The translations under genes were made by a program, and so were the position numbers. From NCBI GenBank assembly GCA_947306845.1, contig CAMZHP010000161.1, positions 1-7,595 of the forward strand: a DNA stretch of 7,595 bases, in the 5' to 3' direction. The DNA comes from an uncultured Prevotellaceae bacterium. GTDB lineage: Bacteria; Bacteroidota; Bacteroidia; Bacteroidales; Bacteroidaceae. Shown here in pieces: positions 1 through 6,873 of this stretch. A model generated the notes under the pieces. That model made no database searches. It was not told where the DNA came from and saw nothing but the letters and a program-made list of their open reading frames with translations. Each line of letters begins with the position of its first letter. The first letter of the stretch is position 1.

Positions 1-2
1 GT

Positions 3-3000
3 GAGAGTTTCAGAGTGGAGGAATACAAGCGTCCTACGTTCGAGGTAGAGATGCCCGTGGTCAAGGAGGCTTACAAAGATGGCGATACGCTTACCATCAA
101 GGGATATGCCCGCACTTATTCCGGAGTTCCCGTCCAGGGGGCCAAGGTGGATTATGAAGTGGAGCGCAGATTTGCCTCTTGGTGGTGGAGAAACGGATCC
201 AGTGATGAGGAGTCTTTGCTCAAGGACAGTGTCGTCACGGATGATGAGGGCGCTTTTGTCATGAGGGTGCCCATCTCCTTGCCTGCCAATGTGGACGGTG
301 ATGACGAGGATGACTGGAGAAACCGTTTCTATGAAATTGTCGTCAATGCTTCGGTCACTGACTTGGGAGGAGAAACGCATGAGGGGAGTTTGTCACTGCC
401 TATCAGCAGAAAACTGACGGCTTTCGATTTCAGCATCCCGGCTGTTATGGAGCGTGAAAAGATGAGTGACATCAGATTCTCATTGCTTAATAATGCAGGA
501 GATGAAGTAGCGGGTGAAGTGACTTATTTCATTGATGATGAGCCCAATGGTTATTCTGCCAAGACCAATGAGAAGACCATCCTGCCGAAGGAAGGCCCCT
601 TGGCAAAATCGGGTAAGCATATCATCAAGGCGATTTGTCAGGGTGACACTGTCAAGCACGAGTTCGTCTTGTTCTCTTATGACGATAAAAAGCCTTGTGT
701 GGAGACTCACGACTGGTTCCAATATTCTGCTTCACAGTTTGCTGATGAGGCATCAACCGTCAAGGTGCAGGTGGGCTCGTCAGATCCCAACCAATTGGTT
801 TTCTACAATGTTTTTGCTGATGACAAGGTCCTTGAGCAAGGCTCTTTTACATTAAATAACTCCAACCAGACGAGAATATGGAAATACAGCAAGGAGTATG
901 GTTCTGGCCTGTTGCTTACTTTCGCATGGGTGAGGAATGGGGAAGCATACACGCACACACATCGGATTCAGCGCCCCATGCCCGACAAGCGCATCATCCT
1001 CAAATGGGAGACTTTCCGCGACAAACTCAAACCGGGGCAAGAGGAGGAGTGGATTCTGAGAGCGAACTATCCTGACGGAACTCCGGCAGACGCTCAGTTG
1101 CTGGCTACCATTTATGACAAATCGTTGGACCAAATCGAATCTCACTTCTGGTGGTTCAACAATTACATCAACGTGTATTTGCCAAGCACATCATGGAACC
1201 ATCTGTATTTTGGTTCTGCTGACCTTGGGGGAAGAAAGCCTTTTGTCTCGCTCAAAGTACCCAATCTCTCGTTCACAGAATATGACGAAGGCCTCTTCCA
1301 GTTCTGGTCGGGCAGGATGTTCCGGTATGGTTCAAGAAGATTGATGAAGGCCAATTCTTTGGATGCTTTAGGTGGAGCTATGCCCATGGCGTTGGAGGAA
1401 TCTGCAATGGTGATGGACAGTGCGGCGGATGTAGATGATGAGAAATTCACTGCACCTGTCATCAAGAAAGATGAAATGACAAAGGACTCGCAAGAAGCGA
1501 AAGGTGTCGGTGGAGATGATAATAAAGCCGAACCGCAACTGAGAGAGAACCTCGATGAGACGGCGGCATTCATTCCGCAGGCGATCGCTGACAAGGATGG
1601 GAGAATTGCCCTGAAGTTTACCTTGCCGGAGTCGGTGACCACATGGAAAATGATGGGTATCGCTACCGACCGGCAGATCAACAGCGGCCGTATCAGCGGC
1701 GAGGCCATTGCCAAAAAAGACATCATGGTGGTGCCCAACATGCCCAGGTTTGTGAGGTTGGGTGACAATTCTCAGATAACGGCTCGTATCTTCAATACTA
1801 CAGACCATCCCGTCTCAGGAAAGGCTACTCTGGAACTCCTCGACCCAGAGACGGAAGAAGTGGTGTCCTCCAAGACGACAGACTTCCAGACAGAGGCCAA
1901 CAAAACGGCAGCCGTTACTTTCGACTATCAGCCGGAAGGTCTGCCGGGACTCCTCATTTGCAGGATCAAGGCAGTGGGAGAAAACTTCTCCGACGGTGAG
2001 CAGCATTTCCTGCCTGTGCTGTCCAACATGGAACTGATTACACGCACACAACCCTTCACGCAGGTGGGATCGCAGGTGTCGGTCTTCGATTTGGATAAAC
2101 TGTTCCCCGACGGAATAACTGATTCGAAACTCACAATTGAATATACCAACAATCCGGCTTGGCTCATGATTCAGGCATTGCCGACCATGGCAGCAGGAAG
2201 TGACAAGAATGCCATCACTCAGGCCACGTCATATTATGCCAACGCCTTGGGGCAGCATCTGATGAACATCACCCCCTCTATCAAGCAGACAGTCATGAAA
2301 TGGAGGGAGGAAACTGACCCGAAGGGAAGCATGGCCAGCAACTTGGAGAAGAATGAGGAACTCAAGGATTTGCTTCTCAATGAGACACCATGGGTGCCCA
2401 ATGCTGACAATGAAGCCAGCCAGAAGAAAAGCCTTGTAAAATATTTTGATGAGCAAACCATCAGCTATCGACTTTCAATGGCGCTCGACAAACTCAACGA
2501 GCTGCAAAACAGCGACGGATCATGGTCGTGGTGGGAAGGAATGCCAGGAAGCATTTATATGACCACCGCTGTAAGTGAGATGTTCATCAGACTCAACAAG
2601 ATGATCGGGACCCAGAATGAGACCAAGCGAATGCTTAACCGGGCATATGATTTCATGGGCGAATTCCTCATAGAGGAAATGAAGGAAATACAAAAGGCGC
2701 AGAAAAAGGGATACAAGGATTTGATGCCCAGTGAGATGGCCATGTGCATACTCTACAACATGGCACTTGACGGAAGAGAATTAGAGAATGATGTACAGAA
2801 AGCCGCTGAATTCCTCGTCGGGCTCTTCAACAACAAGCCCAAGGAGTTCACCATTTTCGGAAAGGCAAGGGGCGCGGTCATTCTCTCACATTTCAACAAA
2901 AATGAGAAGGCTGAGCAATATCTCAACAGCATCGAACAGTATTCGGTAGCAACGCCGGAAATGGGACGTTATTTCGACACCAGAAAGGCATATTACTCTT

Positions 3001-3767
3001 GGTGCAGTTACAATATACCGACAGAAGTGGCGGCCATGGAAGCATACAAAATGCTTAAGCCAGAACGCGCTGATTTTGTCAATGAAATGAGACTCTGGCT
3101 CTTGCAGCAAAAACGAGCACAGATGTGGGATACTCCCATCAATAGCGTTGATGCCGTATATGCTTTCCTGGAGGGCAACACCAAGGCTCTTGACAATGGG
3201 GTGGCATCGGTCATCACCGTCGACGGGCAAAAGGTGGAGACTTCGGAGGAAACCGCAGGATTGGGCTATGTGAAAACAGCCTTGAAGGCTGACGGAAAAC
3301 AAAAGGTGCAAGTGGAGAAAGCTTCACAGGGCACCTCTTGGGGCGCACTGTATGCACAATTCATGCAAAAATCAAGTGAGGTGGAGAATGCCGCAGCAGG
3401 ACTGTCTGTGCAACGGGAAATCAGGTCGCAGAATCCACAACTCAAAGTGGGGGACAAGGTGACCATGCGCATCACCATCAAGGCTGAGCGTGACTTGGAC
3501 TTTGTTGAGGTCATCGACAGAAGGGCTGCCTGTCTCGAACCGGTCAGTCAGTTGTCAGGATACCACTATGGCTACTATATCGCCCCCAAGGATTATACCA
3601 CAGCATATTACTTCAACAAATTGCCTAAAGGCACACACATTATAGAAACCGAGTACTTCGTTGATAGAATGGGCACTTATGAGACTGGAACTTGCAAGGC
3701 ACAGTGTGCCTATGCTCCTGAATTCTCAGCAACAGGAAAAGCCCTCAGACTAATCGTGAACGAATAA
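3..3767 (+). CDS. Alpha-2-macroglobulin family protein, 5'-truncated, thioester motif absent
   Basis: C-terminal ~1254 residues of a bacterial alpha-2-macroglobulin, a large envelope protein class thought to trap proteases. The frame is open to the 5' edge: bases 3-14 encode ESFR, completing the family motif FRVEEYKRPTFEV at the MG2/MG3 junction, so the GTG at base 15 is internal and N-terminal domains (signal peptide or lipobox, MG1, MG2) lie upstream. Numbering codons from base 15: MG3 about 1-130, further MG domains to ~450, a low-complexity bait-like linker 453-508, the conserved A2M segment RENLDETAAFIPQ from 510 with LPESVTTWKMMG, an alpha/alpha-toroid thioester-type domain from ~713 (NPAW) with LQNSDGSWSWW near 829-838, and a C-terminal bMG10-like domain from 1146 (RRAACLEP, YAPEF). 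The CxEQ thioester is replaced by NAIT, as in the YfaS/MagD class that lacks it. Family assignment is secure; protease inhibition is inferred. Confidence 0.95.
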   Translation, partial: ESFRVEEYKRPTFEVEMPVVKEAYKDGDTLTIKGYARTYSGVPVQGAKVDYEVERRFASWWWRNGSSDEESLLKDSVVTDDEGAFVMRVPISLPANVDGDDEDDWRNRFYEIVVNASVTDLGGETHEGSLSLPISRKLTAFDFSIPAVMEREKMSDIRFSLLNNAGDEVAGEVTYFIDDEPNGYSAKTNEKTILPKEGPLAKSGKHIIKAICQGDTVKHEFVLFSYDDKKPCVETHDWFQYSASQFADEASTVKVQVGSSDPNQLVFYNVFADDKVLEQGSFTLNNSNQTRIWKYSKEYGSGLLLTFAWVRNGEAYTHTHRIQRPMPDKRIILKWETFRDKLKPGQEEEWILRANYPDGTPADAQLLATIYDKSLDQIESHFWWFNNYINVYLPSTSWNHLYFGSADLGGRKPFVSLKVPNLSFTEYDEGLFQFWSGRMFRYGSRRLMKANSLDALGGAMPMALEESAMVMDSAADVDDEKFTAPVIKKDEMTKDSQEAKGVGGDDNKAEPQLRENLDETAAFIPQAIADKDGRIALKFTLPESVTTWKMMGIATDRQINSGRISGEAIAKKDIMVVPNMPRFVRLGDNSQITARIFNTTDHPVSGKATLELLDPETEEVVSSKTTDFQTEANKTAAVTFDYQPEGLPGLLICRIKAVGENFSDGEQHFLPVLSNMELITRTQPFTQVGSQVSVFDLDKLFPDGITDSKLTIEYTNNPAWLMIQALPTMAAGSDKNAITQATSYYANALGQHLMNITPSIKQTVMKWREETDPKGSMASNLEKNEELKDLLLNETPWVPNADNEASQKKSLVKYFDEQTISYRLSMALDKLNELQNSDGSWSWWEGMPGSIYMTTAVSEMFIRLNKMIGTQNETKRMLNRAYDFMGEFLIEEMKEIQKAQKKGYKDLMPSEMAMCILYNMALDGRELENDVQKAAEFLVGLFNNKPKEFTIFGKARGAVILSHFNKNEKAEQYLNSIEQYSVATPEMGRYFDTRKAYYSWCSYNIPTEVAAMEAYKMLKPERADFVNEMRLWLLQQKRAQMWDTPINSVDAVYAFLEGNTKALDNGVASVITVDGQKVETSEETAGLGYVKTALKADGKQKVQVEKASQGTSWGALYAQFMQKSSEVENAAAGLSVQREIRSQNPQLKVGDKVTMRITIKAERDLDFVEVIDRRAACLEPVSQLSGYHYGYYIAPKDYTTAYYFNKLPKGTHIIETEYFVDRMGTYETGTCKAQCAYAPEFSATGKALRLIVNE
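1371..1538 (+). other. Bait-region-like low-complexity linker within the macroglobulin
   Basis: Codons 453-508 (counted from base 15) begin with a Gly/Ala/Met-rich stretch (GGAMPMALEESAMVMDSA) and continue as a charged Asp/Glu/Lys-rich segment before the conserved RENLDETA strand. In alpha-2-macroglobulins the protease-cleavable bait region sits just ahead of this strand, so position and composition both match an exposed, cleavable loop. Cleavage itself is inference; it could simply be a flexible linker. Confidence 0.6.
2208..2219 (+). other. Position of the missing thioester (NAIT instead of CxEQ)
   Basis: Aligning on the conserved NPAW...ALP segment (from codon 713) and the YYANAL segment that follows places codons 732-735, read as Asn-Ala-Ile-Thr, where thioester-bearing homologues have Cys-x-Glu-Gln. 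Both residues that form the thioester bond, Cys and Gln, are absent, so covalent capture of a protease by this chemistry is not possible. The alignment was made by eye from anchors on both sides. Confidence 0.75.
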
Positions 3768-3772
3768 GAGAC

Positions 3773-4849
3773 ATGCAGAGAATGTTCCTACATATCATCC
3801 TTTGTGTTGCAGCCATCACTATGATGGGCGGCAGGGCTGAGGCGCAGCGTATCACCACGGCATCACAGGTGATAGACTGCGGACAGGTGGTGTTTAGGAA
3901 TCCTGTCACTGTCCATTTCGAATTGACCAATGAGGGGGAGGGGACATTTACAATCAAAGATGTGGACACCAGCTGCGGATGCACTGAGGTGGAGTATCCC
4001 AAAGGCATTATCTCTGAGAACAAACCCTTTGTCATCTCGGCCACTTATGATGCCAAGCAAATGGGGCATTTTGAGAAATACATCGATGTCTATACAAGTG
4101 GGGCCTCGCTTCCTTATACCCTGACTATGAAAGGAGTGGTTGTGGAGGAAATAAAAGATTTTGAGGGAAACTACCCATATATGCTCGGGCGTATCAAGGC
4201 TGATGCGACAAGTGTCGTGTTTGATGATGTGACTAAAGGGGAGAATCCTACACAAGAAATACATGTGCTGAACCCCTCCAGCGAGATGATAACCCCTGCC
4301 GTGCTCAGATTGCCCGAATATCTGAGGGCTGATATCTCGCCTTCCTCCATACCACCAGGCAAAGCAGGTGTTCTCTATATCACCCTCCTTACGGATAAAT
4401 TGCAACAGCCGGGTCTCTCCAAGGCCAATGTCTATCTCGTACAGAGAAATAACGACAAGTTGACAGAGGATAAACTGATCACAGTAGATGCCGTCATGCT
4501 TCCTTCGTTTGGCGTGGTTACAGAGCAGCAGTTGCTTTACATGCCGAAAATGAAGGTTTCTGATACAGTCATCGACATGGGCTCGATGGAAGGGAAGAAA
4601 CGGAAGAAAGCAACTGTAACGATAGAGAATCTTGGAAGAACCGACCTTGAGATTGTCAGATATCAGTCGTTTACAGAAGGACTGACACTGGAACTGCCTG
4701 ATTCCGTCATTTCTCCAGGAGAGTCTGTCAAACTGAGAGTGACGGCCGATATGAAAACCATGAGGACGGTGAGGGAAAAGCCAAGAATCCTTCTCATCTC
4801 AAATGACCCAAGAATGTCGAAAACCATCATCGAGGTCAATATCTATTAA
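3773..4849 (+). CDS. Secreted DUF1573 protein with three Ig-like repeats
   Basis: A 358-residue exported protein of unknown function. Residues 1-25 form a signal peptide (MQRMFLH, hydrophobic core IILCVAAITMM, probable cleavage after AEA); the preceding residues do not form a clear lipobox. Residues ~27-125 are a DUF1573 domain: a DCGQVVF opening, FELTNEGEGTFTI, and the signature SCGCTEVEYP with Cys68 and Cys70. Residues ~138-245 and ~262-358 look like two more beta-sandwich repeats of the same general kind (ADATSVVFDDV and DTVIDMGSMEGKKRK openings; IENLGRTDLEIV; SVISPGESVKLRV) but lack CGC. Such domains resemble ASH/HYDIN-type Ig folds and are abundant in Bacteroidota secreted proteins. It starts 5 bases after the macroglobulin stop, implying co-transcription and probable coupling, so a shared envelope role is plausible. 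The start is fixed by the signal peptide; ATG 3782 is a possible alternative. Confidence 0.88.
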   Translation: MQRMFLHIILCVAAITMMGGRAEAQRITTASQVIDCGQVVFRNPVTVHFELTNEGEGTFTIKDVDTSCGCTEVEYPKGIISENKPFVISATYDAKQMGHFEKYIDVYTSGASLPYTLTMKGVVVEEIKDFEGNYPYMLGRIKADATSVVFDDVTKGENPTQEIHVLNPSSEMITPAVLRLPEYLRADISPSSIPPGKAGVLYITLLTDKLQQPGLSKANVYLVQRNNDKLTEDKLITVDAVMLPSFGVVTEQQLLYMPKMKVSDTVIDMGSMEGKKRKKATVTIENLGRTDLEIVRYQSFTEGLTLELPDSVISPGESVKLRVTADMKTMRTVREKPRILLISNDPRMSKTIIEVNIY

Positions 4850-4874
4850 CAAGAAAACAACAAAACGGTCCAAT
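4850..4874 (+). promoter_or_regulatory. A-rich, Shine-Dalgarno-free translation leader of meaB
   Basis: The 25 bases between the DUF1573 gene stop and ATG 4875 are dominated by A (AAGAAAACAACAAAACGG) and contain no GGAGG-like sequence. Bacteroidota genes commonly use A-rich leaders in place of Shine-Dalgarno pairing, which supports starting meaB at 4875 rather than at the in-frame ATG 4803 inside the previous gene. Confidence 0.45.
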
Positions 4875-5981
4875 ATGGAACATCCGGAAAATAATGAAGA
4901 GTTTAAGGGACTGACGGTCAATGCAGGAATTGTGCAGCCGTCAAGCATCAATCCCTATCTCAAACGCAACAGGTTTAAACGCAAAACCTACTCTGCAGCA
5001 GAAATGGTGGAGGGCATCAGAAAGGGAGATGTCACCATCCTTAGTCAGGCTGTCACTCTCGTCGAAAGTGTCAATCCTGAGCATCAGGCCATGGCGCAAG
5101 AGGTGATAGAGAAATGCTTGCCATACAGTGGCAATTCCGTCAGAGTGGGTATCAGCGGCGTGCCAGGAGCAGGAAAAAGCACGTCAATCGATGCGTTCGG
5201 ATGTCATGTGCTTGACACCAGAGGGGGAAAATTGGCCGTGCTGGCCATTGACCCCAGCAGCGAGAGATCGAAAGGAAGCATTCTGGGCGATAAGACAAGA
5301 ATGGAAAAATTGGCCCTCAGGCCGGAAGCATTCATACGCCCCAGCCCGACCGCTGGCTCTCTCGGAGGAGTAGCCAGAAAAACCCGCGAGACCATCATCC
5401 TCTGTGAGGCTGCCGGATATGACAAGATTTTCGTTGAGACAGGTGGTGTGGGACAGAGTGAGACGGCATGCCATTCCATGGTGGATTTCTTTCTGTTGAT
5501 ACAACTCGCGGGAACAGGTGATGAATTGCAGGGCATCAAGCGAGGAATCATGGAAATCGCGGATGGAATCGTTATCAATAAATGTGATGGAAGCAATGTG
5601 GACAAATGCCACATGGCTGCTACCCATTTCAGAAATGCCCTCCATTTCTTTCCAAAGTCCGACAGTGGATGGATGCCGAAAGTGATGTGCTACAGTGGAT
5701 TCTATGCACTGGGTATCAAGGAGGTGTGGGACATGGTATATGAATATGTCAGCTTCGTAAAGGAAAACGGATATTTCGACTACAGACGCAACGAACAGAG
5801 CAAATACTGGATGTATGAGACCATCAATGAGCATCTCCGCAATAGTTTCTACAACAGCAAGCTCATCGCTGAAAAACTCGTCCTCGCAGAAAAGAGCGTC
5901 CTGGCTGGAGAGCAAACCTCTTTCGCAGCAGCAGGACAATTGCTCGATTTGTATTATAACAACCTCAGACAACAGTCATGA
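4875..5981 (+). CDS. meaB: Methylmalonyl-CoA mutase-associated GTPase MeaB
   Basis: A 368-residue cytoplasmic G3E-family GTPase (ArgK/MeaB) that guards B12-dependent methylmalonyl-CoA mutase, gating cofactor loading and removal of damaged cobalamin; in Bacteroidales this mutase serves the succinate-propionate route. Visible motifs: P-loop GVPGAGKS at 95-102; Mg-binding DPSSERSKGSILGDKTRMEKL starting at Asp126; SPTAGSLGGVARKTRET; switch segment VETGGVGQSE near 187-196; the AGTGDELQGIK loop at 212-222, close to where the family's switch III lies; and the guanine-specificity motif NKCD at 235-238. Family members usually read VETVGVGQSE, so Gly190 is unusual. An in-frame ATG at 4803 would add 24 residues (MTQECRKPSS...) encoded inside the upstream gene; the start at 4875 (MEHPENNEEFKG) follows an A-rich leader and resembles Bacteroidales MeaB N-termini. 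The mutase subunit genes are not in the window. Confidence 0.95.
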   Translation: MEHPENNEEFKGLTVNAGIVQPSSINPYLKRNRFKRKTYSAAEMVEGIRKGDVTILSQAVTLVESVNPEHQAMAQEVIEKCLPYSGNSVRVGISGVPGAGKSTSIDAFGCHVLDTRGGKLAVLAIDPSSERSKGSILGDKTRMEKLALRPEAFIRPSPTAGSLGGVARKTRETIILCEAAGYDKIFVETGGVGQSETACHSMVDFFLLIQLAGTGDELQGIKRGIMEIADGIVINKCDGSNVDKCHMAATHFRNALHFFPKSDSGWMPKVMCYSGFYALGIKEVWDMVYEYVSFVKENGYFDYRRNEQSKYWMYETINEHLRNSFYNSKLIAEKLVLAEKSVLAGEQTSFAAAGQLLDLYYNNLRQQS

Positions 5982-6841
5982 TAAGAATAGAAATAGACAG
6001 CGACAGCGGATTCTGCTTCGGAGTAACCACGGCCATCAACAAGGCCGAGGAAAAACTCCGTGAGGAGAAAACTCTCTATTGTCTGGGAGATATCGTTCAC
6101 AACGGGATGGAATGTGAGCGGCTTAGAGAGATGGGTCTGGTCACGATCAACCATGATGACTTGTCTGAACTGCATGATGTCAAGGTGATGCTAAGGGCTC
6201 ACGGCGAACCGCCAAGAACCTATGAGGTGGCTAAGAACCACAATATCGAAATCGTGGACACTACATGCCCAGTGGTACTCCAGCTGCAAAGAAGAATAAA
6301 AAAGCAGTTTGACAACAATCCCAATGCACAAATCGTCATATTTGGGAAAAACGGGCATGCAGAGGTTCTGGGGCTTGTCGGGCAGACCAACAACAAGGCT
6401 ATAGTGGTGGAGAATATCAATGATGTGCAGAAATTGGATTTCAACCATGATATCTATCTCTATTCACAGACCACCAAGTCGCTTGATGAGTTTCATCATA
6501 TCATCGATTATATTCAAAACCATATATCATCCGAAGCAACTTTCAAAAGCTTTGATACCATTTGCCGGCAGGTGGCAAACAGAATCTCGCGCATCGCTGC
6601 ATTTGCACAGAGACATGACCTCATCCTCTTTGTCTCGGGAGGGAAGAGCAGCAATGGCAAAGTGCTGTTCAGTGAATGCAAAAGGGTCAACACCAACAGC
6701 CATCAAATAGAGAAGGCTGTGGAAATAGACCTTGAATGGCTCCGCAACATAGAGTCTGTGGGCATTTGTGGGGCTACCAGCACACCCAAGTGGCTGATGG
6801 AGGACTGCAGAAATTTCATTCAAAACAATATAGAAACCTGA
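5978..6841 (+). CDS. ispH: 4-hydroxy-3-methylbut-2-enyl diphosphate reductase IspH (LytB)
   Basis: A 287-residue cytoplasmic iron-sulfur enzyme catalysing the last step of the MEP pathway: reductive dehydration of HMBPP to IPP and DMAPP, the isoprenoid precursors. The three cluster-ligand cysteines are all present at family positions: Cys13 (GFCFGV), Cys97 (DTTCPVV) and Cys196 (TICRQVANR), matching E. coli Cys12, Cys96 and Cys197. The catalytic Glu is Glu129 in GHAEVLGLVGQT (E. coli Glu126), with substrate-binding His127 beside it. SGGKSSNGKVLF near the C-terminus matches the diphosphate-binding SSN motif. Length is slightly below the ~310 residues of the E. coli protein. No fused S1 domain is seen, unlike some Firmicutes homologues. 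The ATG overlaps the meaB stop (ATGA), so translation is probably coupled to meaB; no separate ribosome binding site is visible. Confidence 0.97.
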   Translation: MIRIEIDSDSGFCFGVTTAINKAEEKLREEKTLYCLGDIVHNGMECERLREMGLVTINHDDLSELHDVKVMLRAHGEPPRTYEVAKNHNIEIVDTTCPVVLQLQRRIKKQFDNNPNAQIVIFGKNGHAEVLGLVGQTNNKAIVVENINDVQKLDFNHDIYLYSQTTKSLDEFHHIIDYIQNHISSEATFKSFDTICRQVANRISRIAAFAQRHDLILFVSGGKSSNGKVLFSECKRVNTNSHQIEKAVEIDLEWLRNIESVGICGATSTPKWLMEDCRNFIQNNIET

Positions 6842-6873
6842 AATTAATTATGCAACAAACAAATAAACAAATC
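6842..6873 (+). promoter_or_regulatory. A-rich leader of the C10 protease gene
   Basis: Between the ispH stop and ATG 6874 lies an A/T-rich run (AAACAAATAAACAAATC immediately before the start) with no Shine-Dalgarno match, typical of Bacteroidota start sites. An in-frame ATG at 6850 lies inside it and would prepend the polar residues MQQTNKQI to the signal peptide. I found no convincing Bacteroidota TAnnTTTG promoter element and no hairpin, so the protease may be transcribed from upstream or from a promoter I cannot recognise. Confidence 0.45.

Noticed and set aside
15..17. GTG at base 15 as the true start of the first gene.
   Set aside because: The frame continues upstream to the window edge and encodes ESFR, completing the conserved FRVEEYKRPTFEV motif, so the gene is cut by the window edge.
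289..320. Asp-rich stretch (DGDDEDD) in the macroglobulin as a calcium-binding or repeat element.
   Set aside because: It is a single short acidic loop in MG3 without EF-hand or RTX spacing, so a surface loop is the simpler reading.
1163..1808. Two overlapping minus-strand open frames (201 and 146 codons) opposite the macroglobulin bait region.
   Set aside because: They lie entirely within a clear + strand coding region, overlap each other in different frames, and their translations resemble no family I know.
3863..4405. A 180-codon minus-strand open frame opposite the DUF1573 gene.
   Set aside because: Shadow of a well-supported secreted protein; no domain or start-site support.
4803..4874. 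In-frame upstream ATG giving MeaB 24 extra residues and a 47-base overlap with the previous gene.
   Set aside because: The extra residues come from the coding end of the DUF1573 gene in another frame and look unlike MeaB; the start at 4875 has an A-rich leader and a family-like N-terminus.
5184..5972. A 262-codon open frame on the minus strand lying opposite meaB.
   Set aside because: The + strand carries an unmistakable MeaB with all motifs; the antisense translation shows no recognisable domain, and long antisense frames arise from codon bias in conserved genes.
6836..6873. Possible terminator or promoter between ispH and the protease gene.
   Set aside because: Only a short AATTAATT palindrome is present, with no GC-rich stem plus T-run and no spaced TTTG / TAnnTTTG pair that I could see.
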